From NCBI RefSeq assembly GCF_964340395.1, contig NC_135561.1, positions 19,081,240 to 19,145,239 on the forward strand: DNA of 64,000 nucleotides. Reading direction: 5' to 3'. The notes beneath the pieces were generated by a model. The model saw nothing but the letters and a program-made list of their open reading frames with translations. It did no database searches and had not been told where the DNA came from. Origin of the DNA: Glandiceps talaboti. Its lineage: Eukaryota > Hemichordata > Enteropneusta > Spengelidae. The position numbers were made by a program, and so were the translations under genes. Positions 32,068-43,699 of the stretch are shown here, piece by piece. Positions within the stretch are counted from its first letter, which is position 1. Every line of letters begins with the position of its first letter.

Positions 32068-33384
32068 TCAAAGATCATCATGTAAACTCGTAAATACTCC
32101 AATCCTATACATCTTTGGTAAAACCAATTGCAGATTCTGTATTCCATCAATTTGCCGTTTCCTATACAAAATTCCATCTTTGAGAACTAAACGCACCCCT
32201 TCTCGCATCAACAATTTCTCTTCTCTACATAGTGATTGCATATTAGGCTTGATATTTCTCACTATGTGACCAACAACAGATCTAATAATTGGGTCCTTCT
32301 GTTGCTCAGTTTTCCAATCCACATCGTCATAACAAGAAGACCCCGTGAACACTTCCTCATCCTCTACAATACCCAATGAATCTACATATCGAAGTTGATC
32401 ACAATCCCTCACTCTAGTTGCATGACAGACTGCCTGCACAACCTCACTGTCAATCTGACCCTCTTTACATTTCCATGGAATTCTGGACAAAGCATCTGCA
32501 TCTATATTTTTCCTACCACTTCCGTATACTAGGGAAAAGTCATACAAGGAAAGGTCAGACAACCATCTATGCCCACAGGCATCCAGCTTTGCTGATGTAA
32601 GTACATAAGTTAGTGGATTATTATCAGTGTATACTGTAAACTTACCCCCATAAAGGTAATCACTGAATTTCTTAGTGACCGCACACTTCAAAGCAAGAAA
32701 TTCGAGTTTATGTGCGGGGTAATTACGTTCTGATTTATTAAGGCCTCTACTGGCATAGGCAATTACTCTATTGACACCTTTCTGTTGTTGGTACAATACT
32801 GCCCCCAACCCCAGTATGCTGGCGTCCGTATGAAGTTCAAATGGTAAGGAGTAATCAGTGAAGGCCAATATTGGAGCAGACATGAGGGCTTCCCTGAGTG
32901 TGTCAAAAGATTTCTGTTCTTTTTCTCCCCACCTTATTTTAACAAACTTCCCAGATTTATTTCGAGTCTGTTGACCATGTAATAAATCATTAAGGGGCTT
33001 GGCGATAGTACTAAAACCTTGGATATACCGCCTGTAAAATCCTGCAAAACCAAGAAATTGCATTAACTCCTTCACATTACTAGGGGCTGGCCAATTTCTT
33101 AGCACTGATGCCTTGCCTGGGTCAGTTTCAATACCACTAGCAGAAACAATATGTCCAAGATATTTCACCTTACGCCGAAACAGAGAACATTTTGATGGTT
33201 TTAATTTCAAGCCATGAGTAGAAAACCATTTAAACAGTCTCTGAAGTCTTTCAAGATGATCATCAAATGTCTTTGAATAAACCAGAACATCATCTATAAA
33301 AATAAAACATTCACGGAAAGTTAACTCACCAAAACTCTTTTCCATGAGACGTTGGAAAGTAGCTGGCGCGTTAGTCAACCCCAT
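32068..33384 (-). pseudogene. Gypsy reverse transcriptase (C-terminal half) and RNase H
   Basis: Open for 438 codons, starting just after a frameshift. LTNAPATFQRLMEK and the catalytic FIFIDDVLVYS (F-I-D-D in place of Y-x-D-D) belong to the RT palm, followed by VKYLGHIVSASGIE and LMQFLGFAGFYRRYI (connection). The RNase H core follows, with ELHTDASILGLGAVLYQ, AHKLEFLALK, VYTDNNPLTYVL and DADALSRIP. It ends at a TGA in the HHCC region of the integrase. Confidence 0.85.
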
Positions 33385-33836
33385 ATAGGCATTCGGTTAA
33401 ACTCATAATGACCTAGGTTACCAACAGTGAACGCAGTTTTCTGCTTGTCTGACTCCTCCATATCCACCTGGTAAAACCCTGACCTGAGATCTAAAGATGA
33501 AAACCAACTAGAACCACTAAGATTATCAAGTGTGTCATCTATTCTAGGTAAGGTGTAGGCATCTTTCACAGTTTTAGCATTTAATGTTCTATAGTCTATA
33601 CACATCCGGATTTTTTCATCTGGTTTTTTGACACATACAATATTAGAAGACCATGGACTAGTCGACTCTCTTATCACACCTGACGCCTGCATGTCCCTCA
33701 AATATTGACTCAACTCATCATACATTCCAGGAGGTATTCGCCTATATCTATCTTTGAAGGGAGTTTCATCAGTTAACTTTATCTTATGGGTTATCAGATT
33801 ACTATGTCCCAAATCCATTTCATCCTTAGAAAACAC
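33375..33836 (-). pseudogene. Gypsy reverse transcriptase, N-terminal half
   Basis: TDETPFKDRYRRIPPGMYDE, GVIRESTSPWSSNIVCVKK and RMCIDYRTLNAKT, then SSLDLRSGFYQV with the first catalytic Asp. It breaks at FNRMP, where one extra or missing base throws the frame before the G-L-T-N-A-P segment. Confidence 0.85.
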
Positions 33837-33848
33837 TTTTTGCCATTT

Positions 33849-34811
33849 TCAAATAAGATTTAAGGCATTTTCTTTCTGATCTACAGTTAGCGCTGACTCT
33901 GTATCTGTATCTAGACTAAGATCTTTAATTAACCACTCTGGTGCATTATTACTATTCCCAGGTTTATCTATATCAATGTTGTTGTATGGATCGAGAGACT
34001 TGGATATGTAAGATGCTTGATTGACATTGCATAAAGTACTTCTAGGTGGAATTGTGACAGACCTTTGACCAATATTAGTAATTGTCACTGGTATCCTACT
34101 AGATTTTCCACTTGACCCTAATTTAATTACAGCTAGGGTAACTAGTAAATTCCCAGGTAAAGGATTCAATTCCTCGGGCTCTATCAAAACATCTTGACCA
34201 AATGTTTTAGAGTCCACTCTACAAAACCCATGTACAATTATTCTTTGATTTGGTCCTACTTTCACAGTATTACGTACTGCTATAGCTCTCCCCTCTATCA
34301 TTTGTCTTTACTGTATGGTCTTATATGCTAGTCCCAGTGCATTAGACAAATTACTACATTCGCCCTTCCTACTACAATCTGGTGCATCTAAGTAATACTT
34401 TAGTATATTTGTGCCAACAACAACTGGTACTTGATGGTTATAGTCAGTATCCGCAACAACTAACAGCAAAACAGTCTCAGAACTTTCCACACCAGAACTA
34501 CCAGGTAATACAATATCTACTTCGATGTAACCTAAATAAGGGACTATATAGCCACCAGCACCTTGGACCCTAATGAACTCATCTAGTTTTTGAATCGGTT
34601 TGTTAAGAACTTCATTATTGAAAGATTCGTCAGCTACTGTTGAAACCATCGAACCCGTGTCAATCAGAGCTAAGCAACATGACCCATCAACACTAATGTT
34701 ACACTCATCAGCATCTCCTACTAAAGACTCTACAACTCTTGAGGAACCATTTATTTGCCGGCCGAGTTCACGTCCCTCTTTATGACTGGCCGTTTCTCGT
34801 TTAAATGACAT
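33849..34811 (-). pseudogene. Gypsy aspartic protease and linker
   Basis: 34811-34308 holds CCLALIDTGSMVSTV, the D-T-G active site of a retropepsin, and a VPVVVGTNIL flap/C-terminal segment. A TAG follows, then 34301-33849 continues in the same frame with VPxRST-like text (TIPPRSTLCNV), a spacer common before Gypsy RT. Another stop near 33846 precedes the RT. Confidence 0.8.
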
Positions 34812-34834
34812 TGAGTTTGTTTATTATGCTATTT

Positions 34835-34885
34835 GACCACATGCATAGCATTTACCTGAAAATTTATAATCTGTTTTTCTAGGTT
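34835..34885 (-). pseudogene. Gypsy nucleocapsid zinc-knuckle remnant
   Basis: The minus strand reads GKCYACGQIA then a TAA, the first half of a C-x2-C-x4-H-x4-C knuckle truncated by a stop. Confidence 0.6.
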
Positions 34886-34989
34886 GAGTGTGCTGAGAAT
34901 GGCTCCTTCTTTGTTCTATTTGCTCTACTTTCTTTGACAATTGTTGAAGCTCCCTGGTCATTTCTTCCAACTTAGCTAGTATATGTTTT

Positions 34990-36271
34990 TCAATTACTAC
35001 TTCCTGATGAATTTGTGGAGATAATGTCCTGGTTACCCTCTAACATCCTAGCTGCCATTAACAACCCATCATATTTATGTCTAATGGCAACCTTAATCTG
35101 ATCCTGACTTAATCCTGAAAAGAATTTCGTTCTCAACATTGTGTCTGCAGTATCTCTGGTCATTGGTTTTCTAGGTCTCAGTTCCTCCAATAAACCCTCT
35201 ATACGACATGCCCATTCTGCTACCCTTTCATTCCTTTTCTGACGAGCAGTATAAAACCTTTCAAGAATCGCTTCTGGAGGCAATACCTTTCCAAAAACCA
35301 TATCCATTTCATCTATTAAACCTGTCAGTGTTACATCTTCACCCATATGAAGTAACACCTCAGCAGCTACCCCTCTCAATGACTTACGAACACGGTACCC
35401 TGCATGATGATAGCCTGGGGAATACATTATCTCTCAATAAACCTCGTACTTCATATCGCCACATTTCATATGTCACATCACCCTTTCCTGAAAATGTTAC
35501 AATTCTAGGGAATTCAACAGAACGCACAGTAGTAGCAGTCTGTGGAGTAGATTGTAGTGACGAAGCTATAGGGGCTTGTATTGGAGAAAACATGGGCTGT
35601 GAAGATGGTTGAGTTACAATTGGAGAAGAAATGGATGGGGAAGTAGTTTGGGTAGTTATTTTGTCAAGTTCTGTATGTTTTGATGATGTATCTACTGAAG
35701 GTGTTGGCAGTAATGCCCTAGCAACTGCTTGTTTATCTTCTAATGGTAATGATATTATCATATCTATAATACTGTTAATTCCTATCCTTGTGGCAGTATC
35801 AGTGACGGGCTTAGTATCTTTGGGTGGTGTCACTAAGGTACCTAGTTTGTGTTCAACACCCTGTATTAATCTACCTAACTCTAATCCACGTGCTATCGTA
35901 ACTCGTGATACTTTCAGTTTAGAATCTTCAAAAATTCTTTTGTGTACTTTTTCTGAAGCAGCTACAGCTGAATCGTGACTACTTAATAACACAAAGGCAG
36001 CATTATCATCAGTATCTGACAAATAAATATTTTCGATATCTATTACGCCCAATTTTGTGTTCCAAAACTCTAGCAATGTTTCTATTGTACATTGTGGAGG
36101 TAAATGTTGGACAAAAATACTTCGATTATGAAAATCTTCACTTGATGATGGCATTGTTTTCAGCATAAAAGCAGCTTTAGTACATGTATTGATATTTTGG
36201 TAATTCAAAATTAAAACAAAACACAACAAAAATACACAAAAAATGCCTGCACTCGAATATTTCGCACTCAT
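34990..36271 (-). pseudogene. Gypsy Gag with RRM-like N-terminus and PNMA-like capsid
   Basis: The likely start is ATG 36153 (MPSSSEDFHNRS) although the frame opens at 36271. Residues after it, RSIFVQHLPPQCTIETLLEF through AFVLLSSHDSAVAASE to KVSRV, have the strand/helix order of an RRM. After a Ser/Thr/Pro-rich linker comes VEFPRIVTFSGKGDVTYEMW, a shift near 35410, then VRKSLRGVAAEVLLHM, LIDEMDMVFG and ERVAEWACRIEGLLEEL to 34990. The SLRG-A, VFG and F/W-x-RLE-LL pattern is that of the PNMA (paraneoplastic Ma antigen) capsid, a domesticated Ty3/Gypsy Gag; PNMA proteins also begin with an RRM-like domain. Broken by at least one frameshift. Confidence 0.75.
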
Positions 36272-36765
36272 GGAACTTGGAAGAGGTACTGAACTACATA
36301 CACCAGACGTAAAAGCTGGGGAAAATCAAACAATGGATACGCAAGTACTTGAAAACGTTCACTAAACTTCAGAAAATTTGCGAAAATTACGTTTCTATAT
36401 AGCCCAGTTTTACAAGCACGGGAACAAAGCTCTAAACAAAAATTCAGAAAATCTCTAGTAATAATATCGAAACCTTATACTGAAGCATATAAATCCCTGA
36501 AAACTGTTCTATTGTTCAATGATATATGGGCCGCGTCAAGCAAAAATCTACCTGATGGTCGTTGATACAATGTTGCATAACAAGCGCTTGAAATGTGATA
36601 CTTTGTTATGATTGACAGTCAGTTTTGTAATCAAGGCGCCTTTTTATTTGATTATTACTATTCCCTTTCATTGGTTACTGTTTTAGGTGATCAACATATT
36701 GTAATCGCCTTAATGCTTCCCCATGCTGAACACTAAACTTGAGAGTTTGTTTATGTCAGGTTTGG
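36272..36765. other. Junction between Gypsy leader and the antisense gene promoter
   Basis: No coding content. Somewhere here the element's 5' leader (minus strand) meets the DNA carrying the plus-strand gene. No clean boundary, inverted terminal repeat or second target duplication was found by eye. CTTTCATTGGTTACTG near 36666 contains a CCAAT-type box in reverse. Confidence 0.5.
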
Positions 36766-36774
36766 GTATAAAAA
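36766..36774 (+). promoter_or_regulatory. TATA box of the antisense DUF7869-type gene
   Basis: GTATAAAAA lies about 165 bp before the ATG at 36931, at a fitting distance for a start site near 36795. Inferred from sequence only. Confidence 0.5.
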
Positions 36775-36930
36775 TTACAGATTTTGAGGATCAAAGTTTG
36801 CCAGGATGCCAATCACCGCGAAGTCAATTTGCATATGAAAAGGTGTCCCGCCCAATCTTCTCACTTTCCCTCTTGTTTTACGTACTTCGCTTCGTGTCAG
36901 TAGCTCGCTCCCATATTTTTTCCTGTCAAA

Positions 36931-37468
36931 ATGTGTTCAAGAGTACCCGTAGATTTAAATTTCGATGCGGATCTGCAGCAGCTGATGTCTGAAACTCACC
37001 GGGATTTCTTGGACGACATCGACACCGAACATCAGCGAAATCAGGTTGATGACCTTGAATCGGACTCGGGCTGCAGTGATGACCCTGACAACAATAGCAG
37101 TGACTCAGATGTTAGTGGCAATGAAGTTTCATCACAAGATCTCGCGTCCCGATATATCAGTTCAACTGAAAGTTGTCAGGACCAAGAATATAATGCTGAA
37201 TCTACCGTCACTGACGAATTTGAGACAGGCTGTGGTTGTAACAATCGGTGCTACACCAACATTAGTGCGGAACGTGTTTACCAGTATCGTCTGAACTTAG
37301 CAGAATTTTCGAAGACTGAAAAAGATATTCTGGTGCTGGCAAAAATGGAACACATGGAGAAAATGGGCGAGACAAGAAGGGGCAAGAAACGTGAATGCCA
37401 GAGATTTGGATACGAGTTTGAAGGACAGGTAATATGTGAAAGAGTGTGGAGATTCATCCACGATATCG
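36931..37468 (+). CDS. DUF7869-type transposase-like gene, copy 2, exon 1
   Basis: ATG 36931 opens 179 codons ending at donor ATCG/GTAAGT. It has an acidic Ser/Asp-rich N-terminus (DLESDSGCSDDPDNNSSDSD), then CGCNNRC, ISAERVYQYRLNLAEFSKTE, and YEFEGQVICERVWRFIHDIG, which match the N-terminal arrangement of this multicopy invertebrate family (basic stretch, Y-x-F-x-G-x-x-V-C). It lies between the Gypsy gag and the Gypsy 5' LTR, antisense to the element. Family name is from memory; role as a transposase is inferred from the DDE-like core in exon 3. Confidence 0.75.
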
Positions 37469-37968
37469 GTAAGTACACACTGACCCGTCTTTGACATTGT
37501 TGCACCATAGACAGTAGATATGGTTGCACCCAGTACGTACATGTACAAAGTACCCGGTATCCCGACATCGTACACGCCGCGCCGGTCAATCATGGGCCTT
37601 GTCGGAAGTACGTTATTTACAAGTTTTATGACAAATGATGATGACGTCATTTTTAAAAATCTGAATTAGTGTTTAATTATTAGATTTTTTTGCATCTTCA
37701 ATAGTTGTAATATCACTAGTAATGGAAGTATTGAAGTTATAGAAATACTTTCAAGTGTTATGACTCATATAGTCTACAGACAACCTCAGCATTGTATTTC
37801 ATATTTTAGATTTTCGTAGCGTTGTAAAGATTTATTCATATTCTCAGTCGCTATCCATCGGGCATTAGGGAAAACATAAACACTACTATAAATAACGGAC
37901 TATTTTAATATTAAATAGATTGTTGATGGTGTAAATTTTACAGCTATTCTGCCTTTTGTACATTCCAG

Positions 37969-38075
37969 GTGTTTGGAGTTACAAGTCCCTCAAAGCCCAC
38001 TATAAGGAACATGGTCTGGTTCCAAGAGAACATGGTTTAAAAGGCAAGAAAACCCATAATGCTTTCTCTTTTGAG
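37969..38075 (+). CDS. DUF7869-type gene, copy 2, exon 2
   Basis: Acceptor CATTCCAG, donor GAG/GTTAGT; 107 nt in phase with exons 1 and 3. It encodes WSYKSLKAHYKEHGLVPREH plus GLKGKKTHNAFSFE, matching YLNTIKAHMRQNGPVPRIHG of copy 1 at 11.66 kb, where no intron separates it from the following segment. Confidence 0.75.
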
Positions 38076-39304
38076 GTTAGTATTCATATGAGAATGTGAA
38101 ATAAGACGAGGAGACAACAAGAACACTGCTACGTAATCGTATGCTTTTTTATCCGATCTCAATTATGATATCTAACCTGAGAAGAATTCTCAGAACATAT
38201 CACTATTTCAAAAACAGCTGATACTTTGGCTTCAATGAATATTGTGAATTTAAAACTACATTCTTTTCATTATTTGGTTTGAAAAACCCACATATTTTGC
38301 AAAACATTTTTATACTCAGTACACAAGTGAGTTTAGAAACTGATTTAGCTGTATTGTTATTAATTTTGAATCAGTGACACATGATCAATACCTTTTCTGT
38401 TTGGGACAAATGTAATAATTTTTATATTTTTGTGAGAGCTTACTAAATAACTAATTTATCACTGCAAACCTCATGTCTCCTCAGTAATCAAAATAAGTTT
38501 TCATTTGATGCTGGTTTATCATCTTAGCTGAATGCTTAGAAAACCTTGTCAAAAATAGGAAGTATGTGATGACACTTCATAAAACAGAATTTGACACAAT
38601 GATGGATCAACTGACAATAAAAACCAGGGAGGACTGTTGAATACCTCCAAATTCGGATGGAATCTTGGTTATTTAGTCCAGGTTTTGGAGAGAGAAAAAA
38701 AATGATATTTTAAGATTAAAATTGTTTCATAGATCAAGAGCACAATAGACTGTGATCTAAATGCATCACTATTTTAAAGCCAAACTAGACAAAAAACAAA
38801 CAAATCAAGACTACACTATGTTGTCATTATCAGGTAGAATACGGAAAATATACTTTCAAAAGTCACACATTTTTTTTACTGGTTAACAATTCAATTGAAT
38901 GAAAATTATCACATTTTCAATTACATTAAGGTCACTGTCACATGACTGAATATAATGATAGATTTGTTTACAAAATATTGAAAAGATCTTGACTAGAGGT
39001 CTGAGGAATTTGTCACAGTGGGAAAAGAATAATGTGGAATACCTCTTTTGTTTACAATGATCTCAAGTATTAAATACATATATTAATTGTCCCATTAAAA
39101 TACTCCTGTCCTGAAAACATTCATACACATATTAGATATTTGTCATTGTATAGTTTTATGTAATGAGAATTCTGTAATGTACTGTGGCAATGATGTAGTT
39201 TAGTTACACTGATGATAATAGTAATGCATTAAATATAGCGTTTGAAGTGTTCTGATCGCCAAAGATTTTCCTCAGACTGATGTATATTTCAAATTCATCT
39301 GTAG
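38076..39304 (+). other. Intron 2 of DUF7869-type copy 2
   Basis: GT-AG bounded (GTTAGT...ATCTGTAG), AT-rich, with no recognisable insertion. Its presence inside an LTR unit is possible only if the unit's RNA was copied from the strand opposite to the gene, or if the gene arrived as DNA. Confidence 0.6.
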
Positions 39305-40620
39305 GTAATTCAGAAAGTGGTACAATTTGTCAAAGAGTATGCTGGGGAATTTGGTCTTCCGATGCCTGCTGTGCCACGAGGAAGAGAAGGAACTCCACCT
39401 GTATACTTACCATCAAGTGTCACCAAGGAAACCGTGTATTCAGCCTATGTTGAATCATGTGAGCAGTCACAGCCACCCCTGAAACATGTTGGACTTACAA
39501 CTTTCAAAAACATTTGGAAAGACTGTGCCTCACATTCAGTCAATCTCTCCGCAGGCTGATGTCTGTTTTAAGTGTGAGGATTTTAGAAAGAAAATAATGT
39601 ATGCTACATCAGAAGCTGACAAATTATCAGTTACTGCTAAATATAATGAACATGTACAGAAAGCAAAAGAGAGGAGAGAATTTTATAAGCTTTGTGTTAA
39701 AAAAGCTCATCAGGAGTTTGAACCATTGCCAGAACACTGTAAAATTGTAGGTGTTCATAGTCCTTGCTCTCAAAATTTAACTTGTGTTCATTATAGTTTT
39801 GATTATGCTCAACATTTTCAGCTTCCACATCAATCTCGACAAGTTGGGCCATTGTATTTCCTTATACCTATGAAAGTGTTTTGTTTTGGTGTTTGTAATG
39901 AAGTCTGTAAGCAGCAAATTAATTATTTATTTAGTGAAGCAGATAGCATTGGTCAAGATGGTAAAAAGAGTGCAGGTCCCAATAATGTAATTAGCATACT
40001 TCATCACCATCTTTCTCATCACAGTCTTGGTGAGAAACAGTGTGTATTTCATGCTGATAACTGTGGGGGCCAAAATAAAAATAAATGTCATGCATTACCT
40101 TTCATGGAGAACCAGTACTGGTCTCAATGATAAAATTGAAATTCATTTTATGGAGCCTGGCCATACTAAGTGCATTTGTGATGCCTGTTTTGGCAAAATA
40201 AGACAAATATATAGACATAGTGATGTTGACACAGTTGACCAATTGGCTGATCTAGTTAACAAGAGTGCCAGCATCAATGAAAGTCATGTATATAAGTCAT
40301 CAACACAGTCTGGGGATTTCTGGGAGTGGTATCAATGGGACACATACCTGTCATCACACCTCAAACCACTGAAAGGTATCAGAAAATATCATCACTTTAG
40401 GTTTGTCAAAGATAAGCCAGGCAAAGTATTTGTACGTGAGGTTCATGATGATGATGAAACTGAGGTAGATTTAGTTAAAAATCGTGTGTCTTGGCCACCC
40501 CCACAAGATAGTTTTCCTGAAAAACTTGAGTGTGGTGGATTGTCTGATGTACGACACAAGGAGTTGCATGATACATTGCTACCTCATGTAAGAACCCTTT
40601 CAGCCAACATTCTGTCCTAA
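39305..40620 (+). pseudogene. DUF7869-type gene, copy 2, exon 3 with DDE-like core (two frameshifts)
   Basis: Acceptor CATCTGTAG. It reads VIQKVVQFVKEYAGEFGLPM to NIWKDC, then a one-base insertion near 39523 shifts the frame. The next frame gives QADVCFKCEDFRKK, ILHHHLSHHSLGEKQC and FHADNCGGQNKNK; a 2-bp deletion near 40087 (compare copy 1) shifts it again to YLSWRTSTGLNDKIEIHFME, GHTKCICDACFGKIRQ, GIRKYHHFRF and a stop TAA at 40618. HADNC, GHTKC and the following acidic residues recall a DDE catalytic core (inference). AATAAA lies at 40656-40661. Either shift could be an assembly error. Confidence 0.75.
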
Positions 40621-40655
40621 GTGTACATAAAAATGTTATAAACATGTGTCTTGTA

Positions 40656-40661
40656 AATAAA
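40656..40661 (+). terminator. Polyadenylation signal of the antisense gene
   Basis: AATAAA 36 bp after the stop codon of the DUF7869-type gene. Confidence 0.55.
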
Positions 40662-41300
40662 TGAAACAAAAGTCAACTTTGAATTATTTATATGTACTTG
40701 TCACTGTGTGTGCACTTTCCTCATTATGCAGTGAAATTGTTGTGTACAAATGTATGATGTTTGTGTGTGTGTGTGTGTGTGTGTGTTTAGTGTGAGCAAA
40801 TAGCAGGTAAGCATATATTTCAACTGTGGTTGATGAGCTTTCCCATCCATTGCTAATAGTCCCATTCCTAGATCCTGGGGAAATACCTTGACAATTCAAA
40901 TAGGCCACAGTAACAATAAAGCACTCATTGACCTTTGACCTCATATCCATATGAATAAAGCCCCAGTGTGTGTATTCGTATGTATGTGTAGCGCAGTACA
41001 GTATGGATAGAACGTACATATAATAGTGTTGGAAATGGAACACCATTGAAAATCAATAAAGGTCAGAGGTCATATTTAAATGAGATTTAACAACACTTCC
41101 AGTCTGTGTTCATGTCTAAAATTTTATGCTGGCGTCATTTATGTATCAAAGTATCAAAATCTGCTAAAATCTCAATTTTGAAAATTTTGACCATCAGGTA
41201 GGTTTTTGCTTGATGTTGGACAGATTCAAGTTGATTTGCAAGTCATAAGAAACCTTTGCATGGCTAACGTTTACGGAGAGACACTTGAAAATTATCCTGC
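40662..41300. other. Noncoding DNA between antisense gene and Gypsy leader
   Basis: A GT microsatellite lies at 40761-40788. TTGACCTTTGACCTCATAT (about 40928) and AAGGTCAGAGGTCATAT (about 41060) form an imperfect inverted pair, and 41150-41190 resembles 15450-15490, so a short dispersed repeat is probably present. The edge of the Gypsy leader is not visible. Confidence 0.4.
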
Positions 41301-41818
41301 ACAAATGAAAAGATAAATTGCAACTGCACATAAATCGTAACAAAACTTCTATACAATACAAATGAAATTGCGTAAATTTCTTTTGGACTTACGTTAGTGA
41401 TATTCGGTAGCGGCGAACACGGTTACTGAAAAGAAAACTGTTCATTGGCAATTGAAACATCAAATCCACTTATTGTCAACTTTCAGATATAATTCAGTTC
41501 ATAAAGTGCACAGAGTTTCACGCTTGCTTCCAGGTTGGATGAAAGTATTGAATTCACAGCACTTACGGTCATATACTGCAACTGTTCTTGAACTGCTCAT
41601 ACTTTCAATCCAAGTTTCCAGTGATGAACGCAGACACCATACTACGCTGATCCTTGTCACTAGTTCAGTTCATAAGCCGTTCACTACTCAAACACTCTGC
41701 AGAGATTTCCGCCTTGGATTGAAGCCATTGACGACGTGGCACTTTCTCCAATTCGGGTTGAACTTCACCACACAAGATATAGTGGACAAGGAATTGCCAT
41801 CCTGCCGACTACGCCATT
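41300..41818 (-). other. Probable Gypsy 5' leader with primer binding site
   Basis: On the minus strand, 2 nt inside the 5' LTR, TGGCGTAGTCGGCAGGATGG (41816-41797) has the TGG start and position of a tRNA primer binding site; the tRNA is not identified. About 500 bp of noncoding DNA follows. A plus-strand open frame over this stretch (41452-41904) runs into the LTR and is not supported. Confidence 0.65.
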
Positions 41819-42280
41819 TGTCACGGTTGCCGCCTCACAATCCAAATATCATACCAGTTGATGCAGTTGTAAACTCAAATAAACTTTATTACACACACAC
41901 ATAATGGAAAGGACGGGAGCTGAAGTACGAAGTGAAATGATACAGGTAGGTTGTTGCCTTGCTGGCTACACAAAAAATGAATGTCACAAAACTAGGAAAC
42001 AAGGAAAAAGAGAATATAAGTAACCTGAAGTACGAAGTGAAATGATACAGGTAGGTTGTTGCCTTGCTGGCTGGCAACACAAAAAATGAATGTACCGGTG
42101 ACCTGTGCGTTGGGCTTTTTATACCTGACATGGTACACCTGTCTAAAACTATTTGACTATCTAATGAAATTCATGAAGGTAAAGAAATTTACATAAGTAC
42201 AAGGACAGAAAGTTACATAACTAAAACAAAAACCTAACACTGAATAACAAAACACTTAACGGTAAATCGTAACTGTGGCA
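41819..42280 (-). repeat. 5' LTR of the Gypsy unit
   Basis: TGTCACGG...CTGTGGCA, nearly identical to 29896-30356 with scattered substitutions and small indels. It has the same TATA box on the minus strand (42124-42115) and the same internal duplication. It is followed outside by CGGC, the same 4 bp that precede the other LTR. Confidence 0.9.
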
Positions 42281-42284
42281 CGGC

Positions 42285-43489
42285 TATTTAGTCCCTTTCG
42301 ACATATTCTTCCCAAGAAGAATTTCATACACTCATCGTCTATATTTTTTATTTTTGATAAGAAGACTGACGCCTAAATCGACATGTGTCAACAAAGTGGA
42401 TACACCCAACATTCAATCACACACATATATCGTTACGTTGTGACGAAAATAGCCTACACCATTCAAACTTTTCAAATGTCATGTATTACGAAGCAATATA
42501 GTGTACATGAAGCTGAAATCCAATAACACTTGATATGGCATAAGTCCGTCATCAACACCACAAAAGTACAGACCTCAATTATTACGACTTTTTTGTTTTA
42601 TAATGAATGTTTCCTGGATACTGGCACATAGGTCACATCTGCGAAACGGGTTGTTTGTTTACACTGTTTATTCTATTCTTAAATCTTATGTGAAATGTCT
42701 TTCTCCGAGGCTGGGGTTCGAGAAGTTTATTCCTTTCTGCCAGAGGGTTAAACTGTGTGACGGTAAGATACATAACACTTCAGGGTACTTAAATTGCATT
42801 TAAGGATACCCCTTGCAACCCATGGTGCACTGAAACATTAATTTTAGTTGTTTAGTAACAGGGATGGTAGTCATAATCAGCAAGCGTAAAATCCTAAGAA
42901 ACACCTCCCAAAAAGCTGACTAGTCTTTTGAAAAGGCTCATTAACCTGTCATATAATTTATTAGTTTTAACCTGTGGTATAAATAAATATTGACAATATA
43001 GATATATATGTCCATTTTCATTGAATATGTTTAAAGAATGCGACTTAACTAATATTATCAAGCCTTTCTCTTTAATCATCAATGTAAAAAAATAATGCAT
43101 AGGGTCAGTTGTATATTTACCTCAGATCGCAAACATTTGTGACCCGAGTTTTACGTAGGGTTTGTACGACTGACAATTACACACAGATGCTAATAGGGCA
43201 AGAATGGTCAAGCACCTGACAACTCGGCACGACTTCAAGGTTAGCAAGGCACCTAATTAGGTCACCAAAAGGTGGCTCAAGTATTGTATACCGACAGTCT
43301 AGTTTTACCTGAACCCTCCCCGTAACATTATTTTTAACTTAGGGAGCCTTTACTATTTGCAGGGTGAGGGTAGGAGGAATCGTGTTTTGAGATGTAAAGG
43401 TGAGATAACAACTCAACATTTATTTTATGAGTATGTTAGATGCCAAAGTACAAATACATATATTGTAAGAAAATAATTTAATAAAATAA
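42285..43489. other. Noncoding stretch
   Basis: AT-rich; short open frames only, none with recognisable content. Confidence 0.5.
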
Positions 43490-43529
43490 TGCATTTTGAC
43501 AACGACGACGACGACGACAATGATGATGA

Positions 43530-43578
<49 letters not shown>

Positions 43579-43604
43579 GGTGGTGGTGGTGGTGGTGGTG
43601 GTGG

Positions 43605-43641
<37 letters not shown>

Positions 43642-43652
43642 ATGACGACGAC

Positions 43653-43699
<47 letters not shown>

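Larger units (their letters stand above)
29892..42284 (-). mobile_element. Ty3/Gypsy LTR unit, 12.4 kb, enclosing an antisense spliced gene
   Basis: Two LTRs of 461-462 bp (29896-30356 and 41819-42280) in the same orientation are nearly identical. Outside both lies CGGC (29892-29895 and 42281-42284), a 4-bp target duplication. Inside the left LTR is a minus-strand polypurine tract and inside the right LTR a PBS-like site, as expected for one minus-strand element with its 5' LTR on the right. Between them come about 0.5 kb of leader, then a plus-strand DUF7869-type gene with introns (36.7-40.7 kb), then minus-strand gag-pol (36.27-30.6 kb). Typical Gypsy elements are 5-6 kb. The gene is either a nested insertion in the leader or cargo. 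Gag-pol has several stops and shifts and is dead. Confidence 0.8.

Noticed and set aside
35208-35978. Plus-strand frames of 115-134 codons over gag
   Set aside because: Shadows of the minus-strand Gag reading.
41452-41904. Plus-strand 150-codon frame ending in the LTR
   Set aside because: It crosses the leader, PBS and LTR start of a minus-strand element and has no domain.
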